Below, one piece after another: positions 32,352-39,947 of a DNA stretch of 39,947 bases. Under the pieces are notes generated by a model. That model saw nothing but the letters and a program-made list of their open reading frames with translations, did no database searches and was not told the origin of the DNA. The stretch is from positions 1-39,947 of the forward strand of contig JAEYQN010000150.1 in the NCBI GenBank assembly GCA_023409995.1, in the 5' to 3' direction. A program made the translations under genes and the position numbers. This DNA is from Cyanobacteria bacterium OH_CBB_238 (GTDB lineage Bacteria > Cyanobacteriota > Vampirovibrionia > Gastranaerophilales > Gastranaerophilaceae). Position 1 is the stretch's first letter, and every line of letters starts with the position of its first letter.

Positions 32352-33386
32352 ATGTTTGAATTTGATAAAGACGAGTTGAGAGAGTGCCTTGGGAAAATGT
32401 CAGAACCAAGAGTACTCGTCGTTGGCGACTTAGCCATTGACGAAATGATGTATGGAAATACAGCCAGAATGTCTAGAGAAGCCCCAGTGCTTATATTAAG
32501 ACATTATGATACAAAAATTATTTTAGGTGCGGCCTCAAATGCTGCTCATAACCTTTCCACACTTAATAAAGGTAAAGTTAGCGTAATTGGTACATATGGG
32601 AATGATTACTATGGTCCTGTTTTGCTAGAGGCATTAAAACAGGCAAACATCAATACAGAATATATGGTTATGGATGAATCAAGGGTTACTACAGTTAAGA
32701 CCAGGGTTTCAGGTTCTTGTTCTCAATCTGTTACACAACAAATAGTAAGAATTGATAGAGAGACTACTGAAGAAATCTCTCCTGAAGTTGAAAATAGAAT
32801 AATTGAAAATATAGAAAAGGCAATGCCTTTGCATGATGCAGTTATATTATCTGATTATAATATTGGTTTAATGAGCCAAAATGTTATTGAAAAAACAATA
32901 GCGATTGCAAAAAAATATAATAAAATCGTGACTGTTGATGCTCAAAAAGATCTTGACAGATATAAAGGCGTTACGGCAATGACGCCTAATCAGCCCGATA
33001 CAGAGAAATTCGTCGGGTTCTTTATAAAAGACGAAGTATCTTTACAAAGGGCTGGCAAAGATATGCTTGATAAAACTGAGTCGGATATAATTCTTGTCAC
33101 TCGTGGTGGTGATGGAATGTGTGTGTTTGAGCATACTGGTAAAGTTTCTAAAATTCCTGTTTTCAACAAAACGGATGTGTTTGATGTGACTGGTGCTGGT
33201 GATACGGTTGTTGCTTCATTTACATTGGCTTTAGCAGCTGGAATTGAACCTAAACTTGCTGCGGTTATAGGTAACTTGGCTGCAAGTATTGTTATAAGAC
33301 ACTTTGGTTGTGCAACAACCACAATTGACGAGTTGATAGGAACTCTTGATAAATTAAATATGGATAGTTTTACTATAAAAATGTAG
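32352..33386 (+). CDS. hldA: PfkB-family kinase, D-glycero-beta-D-manno-heptose-7-phosphate kinase type
   Basis: The 344-residue protein has PfkB-family hallmarks: an N-terminal VLVVGDLAIDEMMYG, an early glycine motif in ILGAASNAAHNLS (58-70) and DVTGAGDTV (278-286, base Asp284). The sequence fits the kinase half of RfaE/HldE, which makes ADP-heptose for lipopolysaccharide core; the nucleotidyltransferase half is absent, so an HldC-like protein should be encoded elsewhere. It leads a tight gene row with DUF4330 and an O-antigen ligase-like protein, consistent with envelope sugar metabolism. Confidence 0.85.
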   Translation: MFEFDKDELRECLGKMSEPRVLVVGDLAIDEMMYGNTARMSREAPVLILRHYDTKIILGAASNAAHNLSTLNKGKVSVIGTYGNDYYGPVLLEALKQANINTEYMVMDESRVTTVKTRVSGSCSQSVTQQIVRIDRETTEEISPEVENRIIENIEKAMPLHDAVILSDYNIGLMSQNVIEKTIAIAKKYNKIVTVDAQKDLDRYKGVTAMTPNQPDTEKFVGFFIKDEVSLQRAGKDMLDKTESDIILVTRGGDGMCVFEHTGKVSKIPVFNKTDVFDVTGAGDTVVASFTLALAAGIEPKLAAVIGNLAASIVIRHFGCATTTIDELIGTLDKLNMDSFTIKM

Positions 33387-33395
33387 GAGACATTT

Positions 33396-33974
33396 ATGAG
33401 TTTTAGAGAATTAAAAAAAGTTGATTATGTAATAATTGTTTTTGTAGTGTTATTACTGGCAGTTGCCGGATTGGTTTTCTTCGGAAAGAATAAGCTTTTT
33501 TATAAAACCCCTGTCCAGGCAGAAAAAAAGGTTGCTTTCCAGGTATTCTTCAGGGGAATTACAATTACAAATCCTGATAGTCCATTTAGGGTTGGTGATG
33601 ACTCTTTTATAACAATAAGAAATGTTCCTTATACAAAATTAAAAATAGTTGATGTTAAATTTGACAGAAGAAAAATAGCTCTTCCTTCTGATAACAAAGA
33701 AAAATTTGTGGTTATAGATGATGTCTCATCTCCTTTTCAATATGATTTCTTAATTACGCTGGTTGATACAGGGAAAATTACTGACGATGGTGTTGTTGTT
33801 GGGGGAAATAAACTTAAAATAGGTGTTCCTATTGTATTAGAAGGCAAAAATTACAAATTAAACGGAACTCTTTCTGATGTAGTAGTTCTGGATGAAAAAG
33901 AAATTCAAAAAGCAGTTGAAGCCCAAAAAAAACTTGAGGCTGAAAAAAAGAGTGTGCCTACAGACAAGAAGTAG
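33396..33974 (+). CDS. DUF4330-type membrane-anchored protein
   Basis: The 192-residue protein has one N-terminal transmembrane anchor (about 12-29) and an outer domain with FRGITITNPDSPFRVGD and VPYTKLKIVDVKFDRRK, ending in a Lys/Glu-rich tail. This matches DUF4330, a family found in cyanobacteria and some Firmicutes, with unknown role. It lies 9 bases after the kinase and 11 before the ligase-like gene, so an envelope-polysaccharide function is likely by context. Confidence 0.75.
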   Translation: MSFRELKKVDYVIIVFVVLLLAVAGLVFFGKNKLFYKTPVQAEKKVAFQVFFRGITITNPDSPFRVGDDSFITIRNVPYTKLKIVDVKFDRRKIALPSDNKEKFVVIDDVSSPFQYDFLITLVDTGKITDDGVVVGGNKLKIGVPIVLEGKNYKLNGTLSDVVVLDEKEIQKAVEAQKKLEAEKKSVPTDKK

Positions 33975-33985
33975 TGGAATAAGCG

Positions 33986-35344
33986 ATGATAAATCTCAGC
34001 AGTGCAGTAATTAATTCTTTAAACAATTTTTTAAAGTTTGTTCAGTCAAAATTTGAACCTATTGTTGAAGGTAGTTTATTACTGAAGAATATTGATAATG
34101 TCATTCTTATATTTATTCTATCCGTATTTACGTCTTCTTTATTTTTATCAAGTGGAAAACTGGGCTTGGTTGCAATGCTGGTTGTTGGGTTAACCATTAT
34201 AAAATTGCTTATAATAAAAGGCCAAAATATTAGTTTACCCCTGTGTAATTTCTTCCTTTTGATTTTTATTGGTTTGAATATTATAAGCATTGTTAATTCT
34301 ACAGAATTTATTTATAGTTTGATGGGATTTATAAAAACGTTTATATATATGTCTTTTTATTTTTCTATTTTTCAGTACTTTAGATATAACAAAGGCAAAA
34401 TATTCCCAGTGATGGCATTTATTGCTGTTTTAGCTTCATTAGAAGGAGTTATTGGGATTGTTCAAAATAATATAGGTTTAGAAAATATTTCTACTTGGCA
34501 GGATACAAGTTATGTTAACCCTGAAGAGGTTGTTTCAAGAATTTATGGGACGTTGTTACCATATAATCCTAATTTGCTTGGCGGTTATTTGGTTGCTTGC
34601 TTTGGTTCACTATTAGCTGCTGTGTTTATTGCACTAAAGTCAAAAAATATAAAATTGTCTATTATTTCTATTTTGGGAGTCATTGTCACATCCCTTACAG
34701 TATTCTTTACAGGTTGTAGGGGCGCATATTTGGCTTTATTTGTTGTTGTTTGTGGCGTTATTGTTGCATCTTGGCAGGTGCTTAAGAATAATGAAAAAAT
34801 TATAAATTATTGGAAAATGATTATTTCCTCATTTTTTGTTTTTGCTATTGGATTTATACTGCTCACTCCAAGTATTCTGAAGAGAATAATGTCTATTTTT
34901 ATTATGAGAGAAGATTCTTCTACTTCTTTCAGAATGAATGTATATAATTCCAGTTTTTGTATGCTTCGTGACAATTACTTAATGGGAATTGGTGTTGGAA
35001 ATAAGACGTTCAGGGAAGTTTATGGCCTGTATATGATCTCAGGTTATGATGCTTTGAGTTGTTATTGTATTTACCTTGAAATGGCTGTTGAAAGTGGTAT
35101 TTTTGCACTTATAGCCTATTTGTTATTTGCTTTCATTTTGATTTTTTATGCAATTAAAAAATTCATAGCAGAAAAAGAGCTCAATAATAAAATACTTATA
35201 TTTTCATCATTAATAAGTATTGTTGCTGTTTTAACCCATGGACTTTTTGATACTGTTTATTTCAGGCCTCAAATACAGTTTATATTCTGGACAATGGTCA
35301 GTATGCTGTTAGTACTTATACAAAATGAAGAGAAGTTGGCATGA
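33986..35344 (+). CDS. O-antigen ligase/polymerase-family membrane protein
   Basis: The 452-residue protein has about ten to twelve hydrophobic segments and a large loop (about 300-350). The TGCRGAYLALF segment (about 237-247) and the arrangement of late helices fit the Wzy/WaaL family, which polymerises or ligates polysaccharide to lipid A-core or protein. Its stop overlaps the sucC start by four bases (ATGA), so envelope and central-carbon genes share one messenger here. Confidence 0.82.
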   Translation: MINLSSAVINSLNNFLKFVQSKFEPIVEGSLLLKNIDNVILIFILSVFTSSLFLSSGKLGLVAMLVVGLTIIKLLIIKGQNISLPLCNFFLLIFIGLNIISIVNSTEFIYSLMGFIKTFIYMSFYFSIFQYFRYNKGKIFPVMAFIAVLASLEGVIGIVQNNIGLENISTWQDTSYVNPEEVVSRIYGTLLPYNPNLLGGYLVACFGSLLAAVFIALKSKNIKLSIISILGVIVTSLTVFFTGCRGAYLALFVVVCGVIVASWQVLKNNEKIINYWKMIISSFFVFAIGFILLTPSILKRIMSIFIMREDSSTSFRMNVYNSSFCMLRDNYLMGIGVGNKTFREVYGLYMISGYDALSCYCIYLEMAVESGIFALIAYLLFAFILIFYAIKKFIAEKELNNKILIFSSLISIVAVLTHGLFDTVYFRPQIQFIFWTMVSMLLVLIQNEEKLA

Positions 35345-36477
35345 AAATACACGAATATCAGGCAAAAGGTATATTTAAAGAATATGGAATAAAAGTTCCT
35401 AGATCGGTACTTTGTGAAAAAAGAGAAGATATTAAAACGATAATGGAATCATTTACTTTGCCTTGTGTTATAAAAGCTCAGGTGCACTCAGGTGCAAGAG
35501 GTAAAGCTGGTGGGGTTAAAGTTGCAAAAACAAAAGATGAGGCAATTCAGTTCGCTAACCAAATATTAGGTATGGAACTAAAATCTTCTCAAGCAGGCAA
35601 TAAAAAGGTTTATAAAATAATAATTGAAGAAGCCGTAGATATAGATAAAGAATTGTATTTGAGTTTGACTTTTGACCGTGCGAATGAATCTATTTCTCTT
35701 ATCATGTCTCCTCAAGGTGGAATGGATATTGAAGAAGTTGCTCAGCATAATCCATCTGCCATTTTTACACAAAATATTTACGTTGGGGATGAATTTTCGG
35801 CTGAAAGTTTTGTTGCAAAATTTAATTTTGACCAACAAATATCAAAGCAATTGATTAATGTTATTGAATCACTATACAAATTATACGTTGATATAGATGC
35901 TTCTCTGGTAGAAATAAACCCTTTGGTTATAACCAAGCAGGGAGAAGTCGTTGCAATAGATGCAAAAATGAACTTTGATGATAATGCTCTATATAGGCAA
36001 CAAGAAATCTTGGTGATGAAAGATGAAAAAGAGGAAAATGCCCTGGAATTAGAGGCTCAAAAGTTTGACTTAAATTATATTAAACTAGATGGCACTATTG
36101 GTTGTATGGTAAATGGGGCAGGTCTTGCAATGGCAACAATGGATGTTATTAAATTAGCAGGGAAAGATGCTGCTAACTTCCTAGATGTTGGTGGCGGCGC
36201 AAGTAGTGATAAAATCGAAAAAGCATTTAAAATCCTTGTGTCGGATGAAAATGTCAAAGCGGTTTTTATCAACATTTTTGGTGGAATTTTGAGGTGCGAT
36301 ATTCTTGCTGATGGTTTAACTAATGCTGCTAAAAATTTAAACTTAACATTACCACTTATCGTTAGGCTGGAAGGTACTAATAAAGAGGCAGGTGCTAAAA
36401 TATTAAGTGAATCAGGCTTGAAGTTTAGCGTGGTAAATGATTTAAATGAAGCAGTAGATATTATAAAAGGCTTATAG
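35341..36477 (+). CDS. sucC: Succinyl-CoA synthetase beta subunit
   Basis: The 378-residue protein starts [20 protein letters not shown], typical of the ATP-grasp domain, with [44 protein letters not shown] and [15 protein letters not shown]. With SucD it interconverts succinyl-CoA and succinate, yielding ATP or GTP. sucD starts one base after its stop. Confidence 0.95.
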   Translation: MKIHEYQAKGIFKEYGIKVPRSVLCEKREDIKTIMESFTLPCVIKAQVHSGARGKAGGVKVAKTKDEAIQFANQILGMELKSSQAGNKKVYKIIIEEAVDIDKELYLSLTFDRANESISLIMSPQGGMDIEEVAQHNPSAIFTQNIYVGDEFSAESFVAKFNFDQQISKQLINVIESLYKLYVDIDASLVEINPLVITKQGEVVAIDAKMNFDDNALYRQQEILVMKDEKEENALELEAQKFDLNYIKLDGTIGCMVNGAGLAMATMDVIKLAGKDAANFLDVGGGASSDKIEKAFKILVSDENVKAVFINIFGGILRCDILADGLTNAAKNLNLTLPLIVRLEGTNKEAGAKILSESGLKFSVVNDLNEAVDIIKGL

Positions 36478-36478
36478 T

Positions 36479-37351
36479 ATGTCGATATTAGTTAATAAAA
36501 ATACAAAAGTTATAGTTCAGGGGATAACTGGTAGAGAAGGTTCGTTTCACACTGAAGCTTGTCTAAAATATGGTACAAAAATTGTTGGTGGTGTAACTCC
36601 TGGAAAAGGAGGAAGTGCTATTTTTGATCTTCCTGTCTTTAATACAGTACAAGAGGCTGTAGATGTATTGTCTCCTGATGCAACAATGATTTTTGTTCCT
36701 CCAAAATTTGCTGCAGGAGCAATTATTGATGCGGCAAAAGCCGGTATCAAATTAATTATTTGCATAACAGAAGGTATTCCTGTTATTGATATGATGAAAG
36801 CAAAAAAAGTGCTTTCTGAGTGTGGTTCAAGACTCATTGGGCCAAATTGCCCAGGTATAATAACTCCTGATGAGTGTAAGATTGGAATTATGCCATCTCA
36901 TATCCACAAAAAAGGCCCAGTTGGCGTTATATCTCGTAGTGGAACACTTACATATGAAGCAGTTTATCAACTGACTCAGTTGGGTATTGGTCAATCAACT
37001 TGTATAGGAATTGGTGGAGATCCAATTATTGGGACAAGTTTTATAGATGCGCTTAAAGCATTTCAAAATGATCCAGAGACAAAAGCAATCTGTATGATTG
37101 GTGAAATTGGTGGCAATGCAGAAGAAGATGCCGCTGAATTTATAAAACAGCATGTTACAAAACCGGTTGTTAGTTTTATAGCTGGTGCCAGTGCTCCAAA
37201 AGGGAAAAGAATGGGGCATGCAGGTGCTATTATTTCAGGAGGAAAAGGAACCGCCCAAAGTAAAATGCAGTCTTTAAGAGAAGCAAATGTCACTGTTTGT
37301 ACAAACCCTGCAGATTTAGGCGTTACAATTAAATCTTTGCTAGAGGTGTAA
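36479..37351 (+). CDS. sucD: Succinyl-CoA synthetase alpha subunit
   Basis: The 290-residue protein has a CoA-binding Rossmann part ([32 protein letters not shown]) and a ligase part with [25 protein letters not shown] and [18 protein letters not shown], where the His is phosphorylated during catalysis. It forms the enzyme with SucC. Fumarase is the only other TCA-type gene in the window. Confidence 0.95.
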   Translation: MSILVNKNTKVIVQGITGREGSFHTEACLKYGTKIVGGVTPGKGGSAIFDLPVFNTVQEAVDVLSPDATMIFVPPKFAAGAIIDAAKAGIKLIICITEGIPVIDMMKAKKVLSECGSRLIGPNCPGIITPDECKIGIMPSHIHKKGPVGVISRSGTLTYEAVYQLTQLGIGQSTCIGIGGDPIIGTSFIDALKAFQNDPETKAICMIGEIGGNAEEDAAEFIKQHVTKPVVSFIAGASAPKGKRMGHAGAIISGGKGTAQSKMQSLREANVTVCTNPADLGVTIKSLLEV

Positions 37352-37398
37352 CTTTTATAATATAATTTAAGAAGGAAATAGATTAGGTAGGTGGAGAG

Positions 37399-38778
37399 AT
37401 GGAGAAAGCAGTTAGACAGAGGCAGCAAGAACAGGATCATATAAAAAGAAGAAGCAATTTTGAGGCTGTTGAGAATAATTTTACTCCTGAACAAGCTAAA
37501 ATAGAGGCGAATCGTTGTTTGAATTGTAAAAACGCAAGATGCATTAGCGGGTGCCCTGTTAATATAAATATTCCAAAGTTTATAGATGAAATTAAAAATA
37601 ATAATTTGCAGGCTGCAGGAGATGTTATAAGAGAAACAAGTTTACTTCCTTCTGTTTGTGGAAGAGTTTGTCCTCAAGAAAGACAATGTGAAGGCAAGTG
37701 TGTTTTGGGCATAAAGTCAGAGCCTGTGTCAATTGGAGCATTGGAAAGATATGTTGGAGACAATACGGATGCTAAGATGGGTGATATTGTTTCTTCAGGA
37801 AAGAAAGTGGCAGTTGTTGGTTCTGGTTGCGCCGGAATCACCGCAGCGGCAGATCTTAGAAAATTAGGGCATGATGTAACCGTTTTTGAAGCACTTCATG
37901 AACTTGGTGGAGTTTTAAGATATGGTATCCCGCCTTTCAGACTTCCAAGAACTGTTTTGGATAGAGAGATTGATTCTCTGAAATCAATTGGAGTTAAGTT
38001 TGAAACGAATGTAGTTGTTGGTAAATCAATTACAATTAAGCAACTACAAGAAGATGGCTTTGATGCAATATTTATTTGCTCTGGTGCCGGTCTTCCAAAA
38101 ATGTTAGGAATTTCAGGTGAAAACCTAAATGGTGTCTATTCTGCTAACGAGTTTTTAACAAGAGTTAATCTTATGCATGCGCATAAAGACGAAACACCAA
38201 CTCCTCTTAAAATAGGCAAAAAAGTAGCGGTAGTTGGTGGTGGAAATGTTGCTATGGACGCAGCAAGAGTTGCCGTAAGGGTTGGCTTTGAAGAGGTTTA
38301 TATTGTATATAGAAGGACTGAAGCCGAACTTCCTGCAAGATTGGAAGAAATTAGACATGCAAAAGAAGAGGGTGTAATTTTCAAATTTTTACACAACCCA
38401 AAAGAAATATTGGGTGAAAATGGCTACGTAAAAGGTGTAAATTTGGATGTAATGGAACTTGGAGAGCCGGATGATTCAGGAAGAAGAAGGCCTGTTTCTA
38501 CTGGCAAAACTGAGTTTATAGATTTTGATACTGTAATTGTTGCACTTGGAACTGGCCCTAATCCTATTATTCAAACTTCTGCAGAAGCTGAAGGATTAAA
38601 CTTGGATACAAACAAATGGGGTTATATTGTAATAGATGGTGAAACTGGTGAAACTTCTATTGAAGGTGTTTATGCAGGAGGAGATGTTGCACCTAACGGT
38701 GAGTCTAATGCTATCAACGCAATGGGAGCCGGTAAAAAAGCTGCAAAAGCTATTCAAGATTACTTATCTTCAAAGTAG
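37399..38778 (+). CDS. gltA: GltD-like FAD/NADPH oxidoreductase (glutamate synthase small subunit or NfnB type)
   Basis: The 459-residue protein has an N-terminal iron-sulfur part (Cys40, 43, 48, 52 and Cys87, 91, 97, 101), an FAD site VVGSGCAG (139-146) and an NAD(P) site VAVVGGGNVAMDAARVAV. It matches the homotetrameric NADPH glutamate synthase-type small subunit, and equally the large subunit of NADH-dependent ferredoxin:NADP oxidoreductase (NfnB/SudA). No glutamate synthase large subunit or NfnA partner lies beside it. It starts 47 bases after sucD with AGGTGGAGAG before the ATG. Confidence 0.85.
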   Translation: MEKAVRQRQQEQDHIKRRSNFEAVENNFTPEQAKIEANRCLNCKNARCISGCPVNINIPKFIDEIKNNNLQAAGDVIRETSLLPSVCGRVCPQERQCEGKCVLGIKSEPVSIGALERYVGDNTDAKMGDIVSSGKKVAVVGSGCAGITAAADLRKLGHDVTVFEALHELGGVLRYGIPPFRLPRTVLDREIDSLKSIGVKFETNVVVGKSITIKQLQEDGFDAIFICSGAGLPKMLGISGENLNGVYSANEFLTRVNLMHAHKDETPTPLKIGKKVAVVGGGNVAMDAARVAVRVGFEEVYIVYRRTEAELPARLEEIRHAKEEGVIFKFLHNPKEILGENGYVKGVNLDVMELGEPDDSGRRRPVSTGKTEFIDFDTVIVALGTGPNPIIQTSAEAEGLNLDTNKWGYIVIDGETGETSIEGVYAGGDVAPNGESNAINAMGAGKKAAKAIQDYLSSK

Positions 38779-38799
38779 TTTTGTAAATTATATTTATGA

Positions 38800-38833
38800 A
38801 AATACGAGGATTTATCTCCTCGTATTTTTTTGT
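38800..38833 (+). terminator. Intrinsic terminator after the sucCD-gltA operon
   Basis: AAATACGAGGA and TCCTCGTATTT form an 11-base stem around TTTATC, followed by a T-run, about 20 bases after the stop. Confidence 0.9.
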
Positions 38834-38897
38834 ATTTTATATTCACAAATGTAGCAAAAAAAAAACTTATGAGTTTTTACAATAAAACAGTTTAAAT

Positions 38898-39947
38898 ATG
38901 AATATAAACAGAGTAGTAAATAAGTCTTTATATGATTTTGCAAGGTCTCCTCTAAGGAAAGAGGATATCATTGTTCAGGCGCCTTTTTATAATAAAAAAA
39001 TGACGCAAGTTCAATTAGAAGCTTTAAAAGCAAGGGTTTTGGCTGCCTTTCCTCCAAAGACCGAGGATGAATTGACTGCAATCAAAATGAATAAAAGTGC
39101 GATACAAATGATTAAGAATGGAGTGGATACACATTTCCCAGATGCAACTTTACAAGATCTATTTATTTTGAAAAATGATGAAATTCGTAAATATTTATAC
39201 CAAAATCCTAACTCGGGTAATTTATATCATTTGATAAACAAGGGTAAAGATATAAATGGGCATGTGAGCCTGAGAGTTCTTGACTCAAGAGGATCTTTTG
39301 TAAAAGAGCTTAGTGTTAAACCAAAAAAAATAGCAGTAATTGACAATTATTATAATCAACCTTCGAATATTGAGCAAATTCCACATGGTGAAATGGTGGA
39401 GAAATATTTGCTTGCAAATAATCCTTGCATTGAAATAGCCAGATATAATTGCGGAGATGAAGGTACTCCTCATTTCAAAATCGCTGACGTATTGACTGCA
39501 TGGGAAGATATAGTAGAAAAGTCAAAGGGTGACAAAAAATTTGATTATTTAAATTGTTCTTTTCTCGTTAACAAGAATATCCATGATTATTGTGGTTCCA
39601 ACTTAGATTATAAAATGGGGACGGAACGAGCAAAAGCAATAATCGAAAATGCTAAAAATAATCTTGATGATTCCTACGCATACTCATACAAACTATCTTC
39701 TTTTGTTAAAGACCTATTTGAAAATAATGTTAGAGTCATTCAATCAGCAGGTAATTATGGCCCAGAGTCTTTTGGTTTAGATGTTGTTTTTGCAAAAACA
39801 GAGGGTGTCGGAATGTTGGGAACTGACGGAAAAATTTTAAAAAAATCGTCTTCTAGATTTTTAGGTGGTGCAAAGCACTATGAACTTGGTGAATTCTGGC
39901 CTGTTGCCAGACAAAAAGGGATCAACATTACTAATACAACAGGTATT
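38898..39947 (+). CDS. Divergent subtilase (S8)-like protein, N-terminal 350 residues
   Basis: ATG 38898 opens 350 codons up to the window end without a stop. The first 140 residues show no known domain and no signal peptide. Then KPKKIAVIDNYYNQ (Asp149), IPHGEMVEKYL (His163) and VIQSAGNYGPE (Asn286, oxyanion hole) follow in the order and spacing of a subtilisin-type protease. The motifs are loose: VIDN for V-x-D-[TS]-G and HGEMVE for HGTxVA. The catalytic Ser would lie beyond the window. It may be an active protease or a degenerate one. It stands behind a strong terminator, so it begins a new unit. Confidence 0.65.
   Translation, partial: MNINRVVNKSLYDFARSPLRKEDIIVQAPFYNKKMTQVQLEALKARVLAAFPPKTEDELTAIKMNKSAIQMIKNGVDTHFPDATLQDLFILKNDEIRKYLYQNPNSGNLYHLINKGKDINGHVSLRVLDSRGSFVKELSVKPKKIAVIDNYYNQPSNIEQIPHGEMVEKYLLANNPCIEIARYNCGDEGTPHFKIADVLTAWEDIVEKSKGDKKFDYLNCSFLVNKNIHDYCGSNLDYKMGTERAKAIIENAKNNLDDSYAYSYKLSSFVKDLFENNVRVIQSAGNYGPESFGLDVVFAKTEGVGMLGTDGKILKKSSSRFLGGAKHYELGEFWPVARQKGINITNTTGI

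Noticed and set aside
1..39947. CRISPR array, insertion sequence or prophage
   Set aside because: No regularly spaced repeats, transposase, integrase or phage structural genes were found by reading the window; the lone methyltransferase is not enough to call a mobile element.

Overview
Lineage. The window is AT-rich, gene-dense and bacterial. It encodes a flagellin, a type IV pilin-like N-terminus, a heptose kinase and an O-antigen ligase-type protein, so the cell is probably diderm and flagellated. A trimeric [FeFe] hydrogenase with a Rex-like operator points to anaerobic fermentation. A DUF4330 protein, a cobalamin-family riboswitch and several lineage-specific membrane proteins fit a non-photosynthetic cyanobacterial relative of the gut (Vampirovibrionia/Melainabacteria, Gastranaerophilales type). 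That placement is inference from gene content; no marker phylogeny was run.

Layout. 1-135: start of a pilin-like gene leaving the window on the minus strand, then a 536-base gene-free stretch with a CATG cluster and a sigma-28-like promoter. 672-4448 (+): GAF/degenerate HD-GYP protein, exported alpha/beta-hydrolase-fold protein, orphan DNA methyltransferase, zinc-ribbon protein and a 32-residue basic peptide. 4515-8648 (-): hydrogenase operon (NuoE-like, NuoF-like, HydA). 8781-14709 (-): radical SAM protein; ssb, DUF1537 kinase and pdxA; then rsmE and cca. 14885-17292 (+): flagellin and a single-chain class I fumarase. 17308-21016 (-): a cobalamin riboswitch ahead of an uncharacterised gene set (Cys/His-knuckle protein, internally duplicated membrane protein, small soluble protein, HD-domain protein). 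21096-24490: alaX (-), a second radical SAM paralogue (+), tRNA-Lys (-) and purA (-). 24627-24801 (-): candidate small RNA or purA leader. 24826-27455 (-): a third radical SAM protein and an AI-2E/PerM permease. 27555-29732 (-): a RelA/SpoT-like synthetase domain behind a hydrophobic N-terminal module, with a small downstream partner. 30033-32269 (-): trpS with a predicted [4Fe-4S] motif and two unknowns. 32352-38778 (+): heptose kinase, DUF4330, O-antigen ligase, sucC, sucD and a GltD-like oxidoreductase. 38898-39947 (+): start of a divergent subtilase-like protein leaving the window.

How the parts fit. Fumarase, SucCD and the GltD-like flavoprotein suggest a partial TCA/amino-acid branch, while the NADH-linked hydrogenase would dispose of electrons under redox control. 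Motility is represented by flagellin and by two sigma-28-like promoters, one ahead of a probably inactive HD-GYP protein that may sense c-di-GMP or another ligand. The two most unusual regions are the cobalamin-riboswitch operon, whose genes have no known B12 role, and the RelA/SpoT-domain protein with its small neighbour, which has the shape of a toxin-like alarmone-synthetase module.
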